A stretch of DNA of 64,000 nt from Tubiluchus corallicola (GCA_030141605.1 JAQGDQ010000005.1:1922180-1986179), one strand, 5' to 3'. Counted from the stretch's first letter, positions 1-13,427 are shown. The notes: a model not told the origin generated them from the sequence alone. Numbers and translations: made by a program.

Positions 1-1787
1 TACCCTTTTGACTGAAACACAGCTTTTAAATTTTTCTTCACTTGTTTTAAGTTTGACTTCGTACTTCTTTGACAGGGATTTAGTTTCTCGTCTAGAACTT
101 TGTTTTGTGTTACGAGTAAAGAAGTAAGAGCTATTTTCTTATAACCAAAATTTAGATTAGGAGGGTTAAGCTCCAGTTGCGTTTTTATTGTGCTGAATAG
201 TATAAGTTCCGTTTTGTTAGAGTAGCAAGTAGCCATTGTGTACGGTAGGAAATTATCATAACACTTTTGAGAGTGTACATATATTCAAAGTATTCGAACA
301 ACAACATTCTCCACTATTAGCATCTCCGCTTTGTCCTTAAGAATACTTGGCTTTTTCTCTAGCATGACATTTGGCTTTCTCTTGATAAATAAACCCGAAT
401 CGCAACGTATTTATTCAGTACCTTACTCTAATAAGGATTTTGCAGTATTATAACCACCGAAGGAATTATTATCATCATATAACATCTGTAAATGGTTTGA
501 CGGCGATGACGAAAAAGTACCTTTATTTTAATGATTGCCTTTGTCAGTCCTCGTTCATTTTCGAGGACGTTAATCAGCAGCTTCATCTGTCGCAAAAGCT
601 GTCCCGTAAGATTTTGTAGATGATGCTTAATTTCAAGGATATGACAACAAATTACTATCTTTGCAGCTAATTATTTGGTTTTTTGTATCTCAGATTACTA
701 AAACGATAGCGAAGACGTACAGCAGAATGTTTGTGATATATGGGATAACATTGGCAAAAGAACGCTCCTAATACAAAATTTAAATGCAGAGGACAATGAT
801 GGCAATGATTTGTTATGACAGTTTTGTACTCAACATTATGCGCATTCAACACAGATTATGAACATTAAATATGATTTTAGTGTACAGGCATAACACGTTT
901 AAGAAAATTAGTGTACAAATGGCACATTTATGGGAGAAAAAAGCCAAAGACACAAAGCGGCCTATTTTCGGAGAATCACCCGGAAATGGACCGTCAGTGG
1001 TGCATGTCGAGTTTTCTAGTCCACATCTAATCAATTAGCCATGACGGTTTTTACATGGATAATGGGATTTGGATCCAACATAAGATGTAAATATCACAGA
1101 AGTTAGTCATGCTTAGGTGTCAAAGAGCTGACATGTCACACATTTTTTTAACGACCAAGGGTAACTGTAAATCCGACGACATACAAAATAATTTTCTTGT
1201 TTATACTTAACATATTGAAAGATGTTAGTTTAGTTAGTTAAACCACAGTTATAATTTTTTTTACATCATTTAAATAAAAACAAGGTTTTGTGTCGGTTTC
1301 CTTCTTTGTCCTGTTGATAAACAACATCTAGAGCTCGAAACTCCTGACACTTTTTATAAATACTTACTTCGAGATAAAAATCGCTCATTGGATCACAATG
1401 AGCGATTGATTTCGATTACATATTACTACGTAGTACATCAATCAATTATAATGAGCATTGAGCAATCAATTTCTATTATGGATACATAGAGTTAAAACTC
1501 GCGGTGTTTTGAGAGTAAAGGTGTTTTGATCCTCCCGGGATCAGTCAACAAGATCGTTTTATTTTAACTTTAAAATGAGCAACTATTAAGTTGGTAAAAC
1601 AGTAAGTAACATCAGTGAGTACCAGTTATCACTATGACTGGAAAATTTAGGGCTCATGTTTAGGAGGTCTTGCTCGGACGAGTGCAGTTTTATTGATAAC
1701 GAAAAGCTGAGATGAGCGAGACACCGGGAGTGAGAAATTTAAAAAAATCGATTTTATCATTTGTAAACTAATTCTTGTATTTTTAAG
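1..1787. other. No supported gene; probably intron or upstream region of the LamG-Ig gene
   Basis: I see no convincing exon here on either strand. Because the first recognisable exon of the downstream gene enters mid-protein, part of this stretch is probably intronic. A direct pair of ATYAATGAGC-like words near 1380-1470 is the only local repeat noted. Confidence 0.4.
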
Positions 1788-4700
1788 TAAACTGGGAGAA
1801 GATTCCAGATTTCAACACAGTACATTATGTGCGTTATCCACAAGAATGTGACCTCTGTAACAAGTCGGGAATACTGCACTTGTACATGCGGTTTTACACA
1901 CGAACAAAAAATGGATTTCTCCTACAACGTTATAGCAGCTCCTGCAAATCGCTGACAATGAAAGATTGCAAGAGTTACAATTTGAAGTTAGACGTAGCTG
2001 ACTGGAAACTAAGACTACAAGCAAAAATAGGTCCTGCTGAACTGGGACCAGTTACGTTTAGACAACCATTGAAGGTGAGCGGACTTAACAATAAACTGCA
2101 ATAAACACAATGTAGGCTGTCTTAAAAGCCACTATGCATTTTGATTTCTAATTTTCTTTCTAAATTTTTCTTTTTCCCTAATCTCAGCAATCTTTTACAA
2201 ACATTTGTGAATCAAAAGGAGCCTTTGGCAACTCATTTTATTTAATTTTTGACTGGAACCCAATTGTTATGGCGATGACAGTAACGTTAGAAATGAAATA
2301 TACAGATCAATCTAGCAACATGTCGTTCGATCACCAACTTAAGTTCAGTGAAAAGTCAGAGCACCACATGGACTACGCTATTCTCTCACTATTATCAATG
2401 TAATTTTTCAGCAATGTGCAGCCCTTCCTCACCACTAATGGGCTGTGAAACAATTTCTCCGTGCAATCCCGGGGCCCAAGGCTCAAAAAATTGGTTTGTT
2501 CGCTCATTCTGGTTATCAGTTTATATATATATATATATATATATCAGATGATAGAGGGGATCTTAGTAGTTACCGCCTTGGATGGTATTCTAATTTTCAC
2601 GGGCCCGCGTCTGAAATGCACTCCCAAAAAGACACGTTAGTGTAAATTTTTGCATGGCAAGTAAGAGACTTTTTAATGTTACACTCAATTAATTAGGTCT
2701 TGAACATTTATTTTGCGTAGTATTATACTATAGATCTATAGGCTTATTTGTATGGAAGTATAGTAATTAAAAAACTATTCTTGTAATAACGCGCCGTTCT
2801 TTTGAGATAGTCACGATATTGTTTTAATATACAAATTATTTTGAAATAGCAAGCTAAGTGTGAGTGCATGGAATGGAGCAATGAAAAAGGCTGGATCTGT
2901 ATAATCAATTAAAATTATGCATGCTGTGAATATTTCCAGGATTCGAAGTACTGCGATTTTACACTAATTATCGCTGGGCAGTTAGTTAGCATCAAAATAG
3001 GTGGTGAGCCAGCAGTTACAAAGTCATTTTCACAAAAGTTGCCAAAATACATTGACCATCACAAAGCAATGCTGATTGGTGGAAGTGGGAATGCGTCCAG
3101 CGAGCTTGGTAAGTAAGCACTTCACCCAACAAACAGAGATACTAGAATGCCAAATGGCATGCATCGTTTACTATCGGACGGATATACGTCATACATTCTT
3201 TAATTAAATTAGATATTATTGCCTTTGAACGGTTCTGAAGTCCTAGCATGAACAACCAACTAGCAAATTTCAAGAATAAGGCTTCAATTGAATGAGCATT
3301 CCATTTATCAAACGACCTTATAAATGGATTATTCATGTTTGTTAATAATTTCATACTACGGAAAAGTTTATGTCGTTTAAAGCCTTAAAATGAGTAGCAC
3401 GAAATATTCAATTGTACAGAGAAGCTGAAAAGGCAGGCACTTCAGACAGCAGAGAATAATTTTTGCTCAGTGGTTCCTAGGCTCGGCCAAAGCTAAAAAT
3501 TACAGCAGCCGTGCGAAAGCCATTTAATGATATGCTTAAGGAGCAATGCCTGCAAGACCAGTCTCTGGCAACCCAGACATTTTATATCCAATAATTTTGT
3601 TTCTTTTTTGCAGGATTCAGTGGAGTTATTCCAGAATTACACGTAAATTTCAAAAATTATTTATTTCAAAAAAATGCTACTGAAAACGGACCTGAAATTC
3701 CCGTGGAGACGAGTGTTTTACTGTATCACTATGGTAATAACGATCGTTATGTTTGATCTTTACCTGTTCTCATAGCAAGGTTTGACCGCTAAAGAAGACC
3801 CGTCATCGCTTAATGCTGAAACACAGTTAACGAGAATGTGTGTGGTGTTTAATAGTTTCACGTATTTCTAAACACAAGTAGCGCATTAGGACCTACTATT
3901 AGTACTATGTGTATGTTATTATTTGAGTTTAGTTATACTATAAAAAACTGTAGCTTCTAGCTAAGTAGATTTCTTCCTAATTGATGGCGCTAATGTTGTA
4001 ACAACCATCATGCTTCACGTGGTACTAAGGTAGCACCAGGAATTGCTGATGCTGATGTGTTCCATCTTGCATATGAACTGAGGGATCTATACACTATACA
4101 GAATAGTTAAGAGATGTCAAGTCAAAAATCATGAAATCGTTATTAAAGTCGACTTGACATCAACAGAAAAAAAATGACGTAAAAACTTGGTGTGGCATTG
4201 TGCTAAGTATTTAGTTATTTTATGTTAGACAGACATGTATGGTTGCTGTAAACTGTATAAAACATAACATTTCACAGTTTAGCATGCAATACAATAATTG
4301 TTTTAAAATTGCCTTTACGCGGAATCCTACTGTATTAAATTTATTATTAATTTGTTTAAGTGAAAAACGTGTAACTGTTTTCAGCTGAGGTTCGTGGTTT
4401 GCCTTTATTTACTGGGAACAACCGACTGAGTCTCACACTTGCTCCCACACAAACTGCCGCCATAAACTTAGAATTTGTACTCAGACCTAAAGAGGACGAA
4501 CTATCAGGACTGGTATTATTTGTACTTGGAAAAGTCCAGGATTCGTTTCTGTCTTTGGGATTTATTTCGAGAAAGCTTGAGATGCGCGTACATGCTGGAA
4601 ATCAGATGAAGTCTGTTACTTTAAAGAAAGAAATATCTGTAAGTGCAATAAGACTGCAACAAGTAGTAGTAACAAAAACGCCGTTTTACAACCCCCGGTT

Positions 4701-7700
4701 TGACTTTTCTTGTGTTTGACATTTTCAACAGTGGCAATAATAAAACGTATCCCACTTCGTCTTCGAATTCATAATTAGATAGATAGAAAGTTCTGTGGCA
4801 ATCTTTTACACCTTCAGGCCCACGCCCGACATCATGAATCTGGTCATGATCCAATAAACTTATTATAGGCCTTATATTTTTTGTCACTTGCCTACAATCT
4901 TTCGGGCAGATAATACAACCATTCGGCTTAACAGCTCATTTTAGTCAGTTTTAGGTTTGTCTGCTTCATTGGCGGCTCCTGTACAAGTACTGTGGAACTG
5001 CAGCACTTCCTATTTTCACTAAATATTATCGATAATATTCAATGCAATAAGTCTTTTTTTGTTTAATTCTTTCTTTATACTTGTACGGAACCAAAGCGCG
5101 TGAAGGTGGTACTGTTTGTTTGTGTGAGATAACAAATTGTACACTGCACTGCTACCGTCTGTTGCCAGGTAGAAAAAGTACTGTCGCTCACACAGTTTGT
5201 TGTCAGTTATCACGTGCTGTACCGTCATATTCTTGAACTGCAGCAATTTTGGTTATTTGCAAGCAAAAAGTTCTGTTTAGGATTTTATCAACTTTATGTA
5301 TAAATTCTTTTAAGTTTGTTTATTTAAGATTACAATTGCAAATCATAACATTGAAATCACATATGCTTGTTTCGTTTTGCACTGTATTAAAACAACTGGC
5401 TAAAAGTTTTCTGAAGCAGCACTGATCCTCTTTTACAATGTGCTGCATTGGCCTCCACATGTACTGTTGCTAATATCGACGTTTTAATATTGTACACTTT
5501 AGGTTGATCCTAGGTATGTTACTGTCATCAAAATGACTGTCAAGCAGAAAAATTTTCAATTGGAAGCGACTTGTACAGACGGTTATTCTGAAGTTCAGAA
5601 AGGAGTTGGTGATGGAAAGCCATTTGTGCCGAAGGGTCATGTACTTGTTGGTGGAGCTAGCAAAGCTGATTGGCCAGTAGTAAGAGCTGCTTCAAATCAA
5701 GTAGAAGGATTCACTGGATTCATACGTGATTTTAAAATCCAAGGCAAGAAACTCTCACTAAAGCCATTCATTGTGGTTGAGGACGATGGGGAATTATCAC
5801 CAAGATCGGCCAGTTTGGCAGGTAAGACGAATTTTTTATTCTTTAACATTAAGAGTTCAACTAACTGCGTAGCCCCTCAAATATGTGTTAAACACATCTA
5901 AAAATCATGAACATGCTTATACACGCTCAGGTAGAAGGGCTTTGCTACTAAGAGGCATTTACTTCGCTGGCGATTTTGATCCAGTGGGTAAAGTGCGTTT
6001 ACCGGAGATGCTTAGGCATAATTTTGTTTGACGTTTGTGCACATAAGATAAATCATACAACACTAAACAATTTTGTGTCTTCCACAGTACATATTTACAG
6101 GCAAAACTTTTAATAAGTAACTTTTAGTAACTTTTGGTTACTGTAGTCACTTGATAAAATGGGATCACTTCATTCATAACGAGGCCTGGATTGCCATTTG
6201 ATTTAAAATGGAATTCAAAGTCGCCATTCCAATTTGCTAACTTAACCGTAACAGATAATTATATTGTATATCCGATGTTTTGCTGAGAACCTGCTTTGCA
6301 GTAACATCATGTATAAACTTCCCATTGTCCTCAGGTTTAAATGAGTAATCTTCCATTGTGCTCACAATGTAAAGGATCTATGGATATACTGGAATCCCTT
6401 ATTCTTGTGCTGACCATTCTATTTCAGAGTAAGAGTTCACAGCAATCAAACCAACAAACCAAATTAAAGTTGTCACAGCACCATAGTTTCTTTTGGTTTC
6501 ACGTTAAATTCATTGGAGCCGTATTCTGCATCAATTGTAAGCTCTTCTCACGCTTGTCATTCACAAGCATACGAATATTCGGTGGAACCAGAGCTGAAAC
6601 TTCATCTCTAGAAACTATTACGTTGATTTGCATCTACTTTAACATATTTATAGAATGGTCGAGTAATCGCATTCGCGTTCGTAAGTTAATTATTAATTGA
6701 TACTTGCATCATTAAAATTTGGCTCGATCACAGCTTCAATCTTGGTAATATTCGTAGTCCTGTACAGATAATAATATACAACTGTACAATAATAATATAT
6801 AGAAACTACAGAGTCTATTGATGGTCAAAACAGAAAATTTAACAAAACTTTACTTTTCCTCTTTGGTCTACGCATATTCTCATAGTTGCAGGACTGACCG
6901 ACGAAAGCGCTCGTCCACTTTTGTTAATGCTTAAATTAGGAATGATTTCTTTTCCGTTTGTATACTAAGAATTCTTCTGTTGTGTTTTTATTCCGCTCAA
7001 TAACCACGTCACCTGAGAAGTAGATTAAATATAAATAAAAAATGCGACTGAAAATATACAAGAAGCCGAACAAGACCAAACGACCAGTAAGTCTAGTGAC
7101 GCGAACAATGACCGTTATTACAGTCATTATGCATGTGACGGGAACACAAAAGAATTTCCTTCATAGCATATGATGTTCTCAGAAATCTTTATTTCTGTAT
7201 ATAAAAAAATTAAAATAATCAATTTGGCTGCTTTCACTGCTAACAAATGTATAATGATCTAATTATTATAATTTAAGACAATCAAAGTCAATATTAGTCA
7301 CATCGTGCGGCTAGAACAACTTGATACATCCTTGGAACGTCATACTGGTTTACAGCAAATCAGCTATAAATAATTAATTGAAAAATTATCTAAACGTTTA
7401 CTGAGGGTTCTGTAAGCGTGTTTAGTGAGGCTCACCCTAATTTGCAACCTCACAGGTAAAATTACAGGTAAGTTCACATAGGTGCTGCCACCTACATGTT
7501 AAGGCCAGAAACTGACCTTAACAATGCAGACTAGTGTGAGTGTGATGGATAATAAACACAAGAGTGTTATTGCTACCTGTAAGGTGATAAAGAGTACTTG
7601 TAAGGAGGAGAAAGAGAAGCAAGAGGAGGGGAGGAGGAAGTCCTGGGGGTAGCAATGATTACAATCCATAACAAAGATGATGACGATAATGATGACACCA

Positions 7701-10700
7701 ATGGCACAGATGATGTCAATAACGACGATAGTGCCACCAGGCGACGACGAATTTTCTCTGCATGCTGCATATTTGCCCACTGAAATATCGTCTATGTGAT
7801 ACTGACATATTCATAGTAATTGTCACAGTATGATATAAATTCAGTTATTAAACCAAGTTAAATTAATATCACAGATGAGTACACTGATGTGAACGTAACT
7901 CAAAATGCTGATGTGAAGTTGCACTGTCGTTATCCGATGGAGAAGAAGAAAAGTGTTAAGTTAATCTGGTACAGAGGATACCGCAAGGTTTCTCAGACAG
8001 AGACAATCAAACTAGAGCAACGGGTATAGTTTACCGTCAATAAAAACTTGTGGCTCTTTAAAGTATTTTATTTACTCATTGACATTTATTTATTGACAAA
8101 TAGGCCTAATTTGCTAAGTACTTACGTAGCTATTGTTAACATGACGAACACCACAAAGAAGTTTTTTGCTGTGACATTAAATGATTTATGTAAAATACCA
8201 ATTTTCAACAATATAAGTAATTCGCTTTTTAGAAAATTTCGGACTGAGACTGCTAAATCATGTACGGTGCATGACTTTCAGAAGCGACATTTTGAGCTAA
8301 CTTCTAGCAGTATGGATCTTAGCAGTGCTTTTATCAATGTTTAAATAGTTGCATCTCAGATATTCGTACGAGATTTGTTGAGGAATCGTTTGTAAATAAA
8401 ACATGAAAGACTTGTTTATAGCATGTTGGACTTATAAAAACTACTTGCAATCTTCATAATTATTTGATTATTTGACTACACACGTAACTGCTACACATAA
8501 AGAAAGCATGTAAGAAAGCATCATGGGGTAGCGTCATAGCAGCTTCAAAGTCTTGTGTCTCGGAATATTCATCATCATCATAGTCCTCACCTAAAAGAGG
8601 CATAATCATTGTCGTCATCTTTACATTTTTCTTTAAATACGCAACTGTGAAATTCAATTCTTTTATATTCACTTGCATTAGATAGTAGCCTAATATTTAT
8701 TTACTTGCACATTTTTATTCTTTTAGGAAACTGTCGTTAAGTGCAGTACGTGAATCTGGGTCCAGGGAGTAAAATTTGCTATGGGGTACAGAAACAATGA
8801 GCAACAGTACAAAATAATTTATTACATCAAAGTATTGCTGAAACAACAGACCACAAATCTTGCCGTCAAAATTTCTGTGAAAACCCCACAAGTCTCCTGC
8901 AGCTTACAATCTCGAGGGTTATAATCATAACAATGACCTAACACTACACTCTGATTATTTTTCGATCTTGTATGGCTTGGAATTTCGCCGGATCTCAACT
9001 TCGCAAACACACTGGAGCTATCCCGAAAAACAGAATGAACGCTAAGATGATAAGAAACATGCCTTTGGTGAGTATCCAACAGATACATTTGTGAGAATCC
9101 ATTCCTTGCTCAAATCATAGCCACCCAGACTACAGACTGTGCAAGATATACGAGGCTCCTACAACAGATGTTCGGGCATGATAGATTCGATATTGTTTAA
9201 GCAATACTTTGATGTAATAAATAATTGTTCTGCGTTATTAGTTGTTCTTTTTGTAGTCCCTAACAAAAGATTATGTACCAACCTGTATTATCTAGGAACT
9301 AGAAAAGGAGGTGACGAGTACATTGACATTAAGGTTATCGAAAAATCCCAAAGAAGAAAGCCTTGAAGGTCCTTATAATTGCTTGGCAAAAGAGGGTAAG
9401 ACAGGCCGCATGATACGATCTTATGGAGTTTCCATTCAAAGTCCAGTTTTAGGTAAAAGGATAATTAAGTAATCTTAAAACTTAATCATGTGTGAAATTA
9501 AATAATTTGTGAAGTTCTAATTTATAACACCAACAGTTATTGTAATGTCTGATTTGTCCGTAATCCATGCAAAATTTCAAATTTGACAAAAAAATTGTTA
9601 AAGTAATGAAAGTCATTCAGTTCAATAAAACATGCATTTGTAAAAACAGTTATTTGTAAGATATCTGCATAATACGTCTACATCGTCTACATCTGTGACT
9701 GTTACTTTTATAGCAGTGAAGTTGCGATGTTGCTTTGTGTAGTAAACGGTTCCTGAATTGATTATAACAGAGGCACAGGGATTTTTAAAACATTGTAAAT
9801 TGGCATCAAATGACTGAAAATATTTTCTGACACACCGAGATGGACACATTTTTTACACAAACAACTAAGGCCCTATTAGCTATACAATCTATAGAGGAGT
9901 CTACTTTTTACCTACAGTAGTAAAAACTTATAGTGTAGTACATTTACGTATTTGACATGGTATAACTAAAGTATTAAATGTACACTAGCCTCGTAGTTTA
10001 TAAACTAATTTTGAGGTTCATGTGTTGAGATTTATTGTAATAGTAGATAATTTCATAACTTACGCACCATTATTAAAACGTCATTACAAGAAACTTTAAA
10101 CTTGTAACATATAAAGCATTTCTTCTCTCTTGTAACTAAGTTTCATCTATAGCTAAGCAAGCTTTCAAAAACACATCCAAATATTAAGTATTAAGCTTTT
10201 GTTCAGCTAGGCATGCTACTTTAACTCTGCTATTTTGTAGGTACACAAGAAGAAATTGAAATGGTGGAGTTGATAGTAATAGTCGCCATTATCGTTTTTA
10301 TAGTCGTGGCAATAATAATTACAGTGTGCGTCGTAATGATGAGCAAAACGTAAGTAAGCATTAAAAATAAAACACTTAAACAGTATGATTCTTTTTGCAA
10401 AAAATTTTTTGGAATATTGGAAAAATTTGGGTTACGGTGAAATTTGGCATCTTTTTTATTGATTTCTGTAACTGTGTGTTCATCTGGCAAAATTGAAAAA
10501 TTAAATGCTCATGATTTGGTAAAATTGTACGTATGTATATATATAAATATCTACATAAGTACTCTATCATATAATAAATCTTAAAAATGTAAGTTGATTA
10601 AAAGCTTTCATGGGGCAAAAATATGAAAACTGTGATAGAAGGTCAAATCTATATTTTTATAATAAAGTATATCAGTTAGGCAACATTAGTTTTTTGACAA

Positions 10701-12054
10701 CAGGGTGGAAAAGAAAGGAACACTTGCTGACGAAATTGAATACCATTTGGACGACGACACAAAACAACTGCTAGACGATTTTGCTCAAAGCGAAGATCAT
10801 GCCATAAAGGCTGAAATTTCCCCCCGAAAAAAACATAAGCGAAAGAAGAAGGAAAAGCGAGAAAAACAGGTTGCGGAGAAGTCATACCTTCCACCCGATA
10901 GTCCAGCATCTTCACGCGTGAGTCGCGGTTATATTCCACCTGAGAGCTATGGAACCCCTTCTACAGATCGCCAGTTACATCCAGGTTCACAACGTGGTGG
11001 CTCTGATAAGACATCAACAAGTGGCACGTATTATAGTACTTTGAGAGAATCAGCTGATGCTTTCACTTCTGCCGATGAGGTTCCATCCCCTCTGCTTCCT
11101 GTTGGTAGCAAGGTAAAATCACCTCGTCCACCACGCCCCCCTCCGCCTGAAGAAAACATTCCAAGTGATACAACTGCTGACATAGAAAGAATAGCTAAAG
11201 ACATGCCACCACCTCAGCCCGGACGAGGTGCAATGTTGACACAGATACAAGGAAGAAGAGAACCTTCCTCAACATCAGCTAAACCTACCAGGAAATCTGC
11301 AATTCCAGTAAAGAAACCAAGTCACGCGAAACAAAGTGATTTAAAAGACATGCCACCTCCACAACCTGGTAGAGCTGCGATGCTGACAGAAATTAAGAGC
11401 ATGGGTTCAGAGAGTGCTACGACAGCAGGCACTGCTAAAACGTACGCCACTAGGCCCTCAATACCAGAGCCACTTAAGATGCATCCGGGTGTCGCTTCAG
11501 ACGTTCCCGAAGACCTGAAAACTTTACCACCAGCACAGCCTGGGCGTGGCAATGTACTTGCAGATATCAGAGACAGAAGAATGCCATCTACAACCACGCA
11601 GCCAACATCACAACCTGAAGATCTCAAGAACTTGCCACCAGCGCAGCCTGGGCGTGGCAATGTACTTGCAGATATCAGAGACAGAAGAATACCATCTACC
11701 ACCACTCAGCCAGCATCATCCCAACGTTCACGCCAAGGTGTTACTCGTCCAACCTCTCAACCCACACGTCAGACGTCAAGTGGAATCCCAGCAGATACTG
11801 CGGACCTTAAGGACTTACCACCACCACAACCTGGTAGAGGACAAATGCTTGCGGAAATTCGCGGTGCACGTGCTTCTGGTGGAAAACAGAGGGTAACTCC
11901 CGACGCAAAGAGGTCAACAGGCCGAGTACCGCCTGCGCCACCTCCACCGCAAGCTGGAGGCGGGCGCGGACGCGGACGCGGACGCGGAGGACAAAGTAAA
12001 CGACCAACCAATCCCCCACCAGAGAGAAAGAAGCCGCCACAAGGACGTAAATAA
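1788..12054 (+). CDS. LamG-LamG-Ig single-pass membrane protein with repeat-rich cytoplasmic tail (5' end missing)
   Basis: Nine exons join in phase: about 1788-2074, 2940-3108, 3614-3733, 4385-4638, 5503-5821, 7875-8023, 9296-9452, 10241-10349 and 10704-12054 (TAA), giving roughly 970 residues. Exons 1-3 form one laminin-G-like domain (opening YVRYP, ending near MLIGG and GFSG). Exons 4-5 form a second (GHVLVGG, GFTGFIRDF). Exons 6-7 form one Ig domain split by an intron, with the cysteine pair LHC and YNC and the core tryptophan in LIWYRG. Exon 8 encodes a hydrophobic span of about 26 residues (VELIVIVAII...VVMM). Exon 9 starts with a basic stretch (KKHKRKKKEKREK) and continues as a 449-residue proline-rich tail. 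No signal peptide or start codon was found, so the N-terminus is upstream. The first acceptor is uncertain (1788, 1809 or 1821). LamG/Ig domains imply cell-surface adhesion or recognition; the tail suggests SH3 or actin-linked signalling (inference). I recognise no named orthologue. Confidence 0.85.
2520..2544. repeat. (TA)n microsatellite
   Basis: About 25 bp of uninterrupted TA dinucleotide repeat lies in the first visible intron of the LamG-Ig gene. Confidence 0.9.
11191..11871 (+). repeat. Five intragenic PP[P/A]QPGR repeats in the cytoplasmic tail
   Basis: Five copies of a 21-24-residue unit lie in the last exon of the LamG-Ig gene: 11191-11259, 11338-11400, 11509-11580, 11617-11688 and 11803-11871. 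The consensus is D-L-K-[DTN]-[ML]-P-P-[PA]-Q-P-G-R-[GA]-x-[MV]-L-x-x-I followed by a basic or polar stretch. The PPxPGR part fits the class II SH3 ligand pattern PxxPx[RK]. The following R-x-x-[MV]-L-x-x-I resembles the amphipathic helix that opens WH2 actin-binding motifs, but no LKK[TV] follows. Spacers are Ser/Thr/Pro-rich. Units 3 and 4 are nearly identical at DNA level with a 108-bp period, which indicates a recent duplication. Confidence 0.85.
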
Positions 12055-12156
12055 TTTTATAATTTATTTAACTTATAAAGCAAAAGATTTTGAAAATAAT
12101 AAGTTGTTAACTTTTAGCCAGTTCAAGTTGTTGTGGCAAAATGAAAATTTTCGCAC

Positions 12157-12162
12157 AATAAA
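12157..12162 (+). promoter_or_regulatory. Polyadenylation signal of the LamG-Ig gene
   Basis: A canonical AATAAA lies 103 bp past the TAA stop, in AT-rich DNA. It is the first AATAAA downstream, so a short 3' UTR is likely. Confidence 0.5.
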
Positions 12163-12280
12163 TTAACGAGATTTTCATATTTTTGAACTGAATACAATTA
12201 TAAACTTGTATTTGTTAACATGCACGGTAATTAGTGGTAATTAGAATCATTTCTTTTTTAAAATCAAACAAATGTTGCTG

Positions 12281-12565
12281 AAAATAAATATAAATGTAAT
12301 ATATTATACAGATTTTATAAGTTGTGTATGTTATGGATATTTACGCAAGGTATACTTCTTATTTCCATTTGAAAAAGAAACGTGCATATGAAAGTTGTTA
12401 CTTGATAATTTAATATCGTTATTATAGATTAAAATAAATATAAATTTAATATATTGTGTAGATTGTGTAAGTTATGTAAGTTATAAATGTTTATGCGACA
12501 TATACTTTTTATTTCCATTTGAAAACAAAAGGCGCGCGTAAAAGCTGTTACTTAACAATTTTAAC
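12281..12565 (+). repeat. Tandem duplication of about 148 bp downstream of the LamG-Ig gene
   Basis: Two adjacent diverged copies (about 12281-12420 and 12430-12565) share AAATAAATATAAATNTAATATATT, then TTATTTCCATTTGAAAA, then a GTTACTT-TAATTTAA end. Each copy carries an AATAAATA word, so each could supply an alternative polyadenylation signal. That role is inference. Confidence 0.7.
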
Positions 12566-12879
12566 TTACGAAATACACACCATAATTTATTAGCTAAATG
12601 TTCGACGTCATCCTTTTTCCTTGAAAAAGTGGTTGGTTTTGTTTGAAAAGTGTGAATAGTTCTTTTTTGGCGCAGGGTTTCTCAGTCACTGTGACTGCGA
12701 GGCCCAAGCTCTCGTTTTCGTAGTTCCAAAGCGCTGACTTCGGAACGCAATGGATCTAAAAGCGCCATAACAAAAACGTTATCATGGTGGCTCCATCTGT
12801 AGTAAATCGCGCAACTTCTTCGACAGAACTGTATAAACTACGTCTTTTGTATAAAAGTAGTTTAATTAATTAATTAACT

Positions 12880-13200
12880 TCGCCAATGGCATGTTTCGTC
12901 AGTTGTATTGTTATTCTTCAGCGAACGTTTCGCTAATAGCATATTCAGCCGGTGTAAACTTTGCCACCTGTACATTAAGCCAGTAAACACTTCGCCAGGT
13001 ACACGTTTTGCAAATGCACACTTTGTCAGAAATGAATTTGCTAGAATATTAAGAGTGCTTTATACATTGCCATTTTGCCAATGCTCATTTCATCCCATGT
13101 ACATTTCCTCGGTATAAATGTTACTATAAGGACAAGTTTTTATTTGGTGAATTGTGCACCAGTGAAATGCACACTGACGAGATGTTTAACTGACGAATGA
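12880..13200. repeat. Decayed short-unit array with reversed right side
   Basis: From about 12880 to 13115 the + strand repeats variants of TTTCGCCAATGGCAT / TTCGCCAGGTACAC at about 16-22-bp spacing. From about 13145 to 13200 the same theme appears in reverse orientation (CACCAGTGAAATGCACACTG). The motif matches the arms of the foldback-like element at 22.4-23.8 kb. Confidence 0.5.
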
Positions 13201-13427
13201 TAGAATAATGTATTGTGATGATGATGATTATGATAACGATAATGATGATTGATGATGAAGACGATGTAGATGTTAACGACGACGACAACGACGTCGATGA
13301 AAATGGTGGTGGTAGTGTGGTGGCACAGTGGCTACCTGACATCAATGATAATAATAATGTTGATTTGTCTGCGATGGTGTCATGTAGGAAGTTATAGTTT
13401 TACATGTTACTGAGAACAGCTTTGATA

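Noticed and set aside
7499-7780. 93-codon minus-strand frame with hydrophobic stretches
   Set aside because: It arises from a GAT/GAC- and GAGGAG-rich low-complexity stretch in an intron.
8460-8678. Acidic minus-strand frame (EDYDDDEYSETQDFE) after a CTTTTAG acceptor-like site
   Set aside because: The acidic run is a GAT-rich simple repeat; no partner exon or homology, and it lies antisense within an intron.
10676-12040. Proline/serine- and arginine-rich minus-strand and alternative-frame peptides
   Set aside because: Shadows of the repeat-rich tail exon of the LamG-Ig gene.
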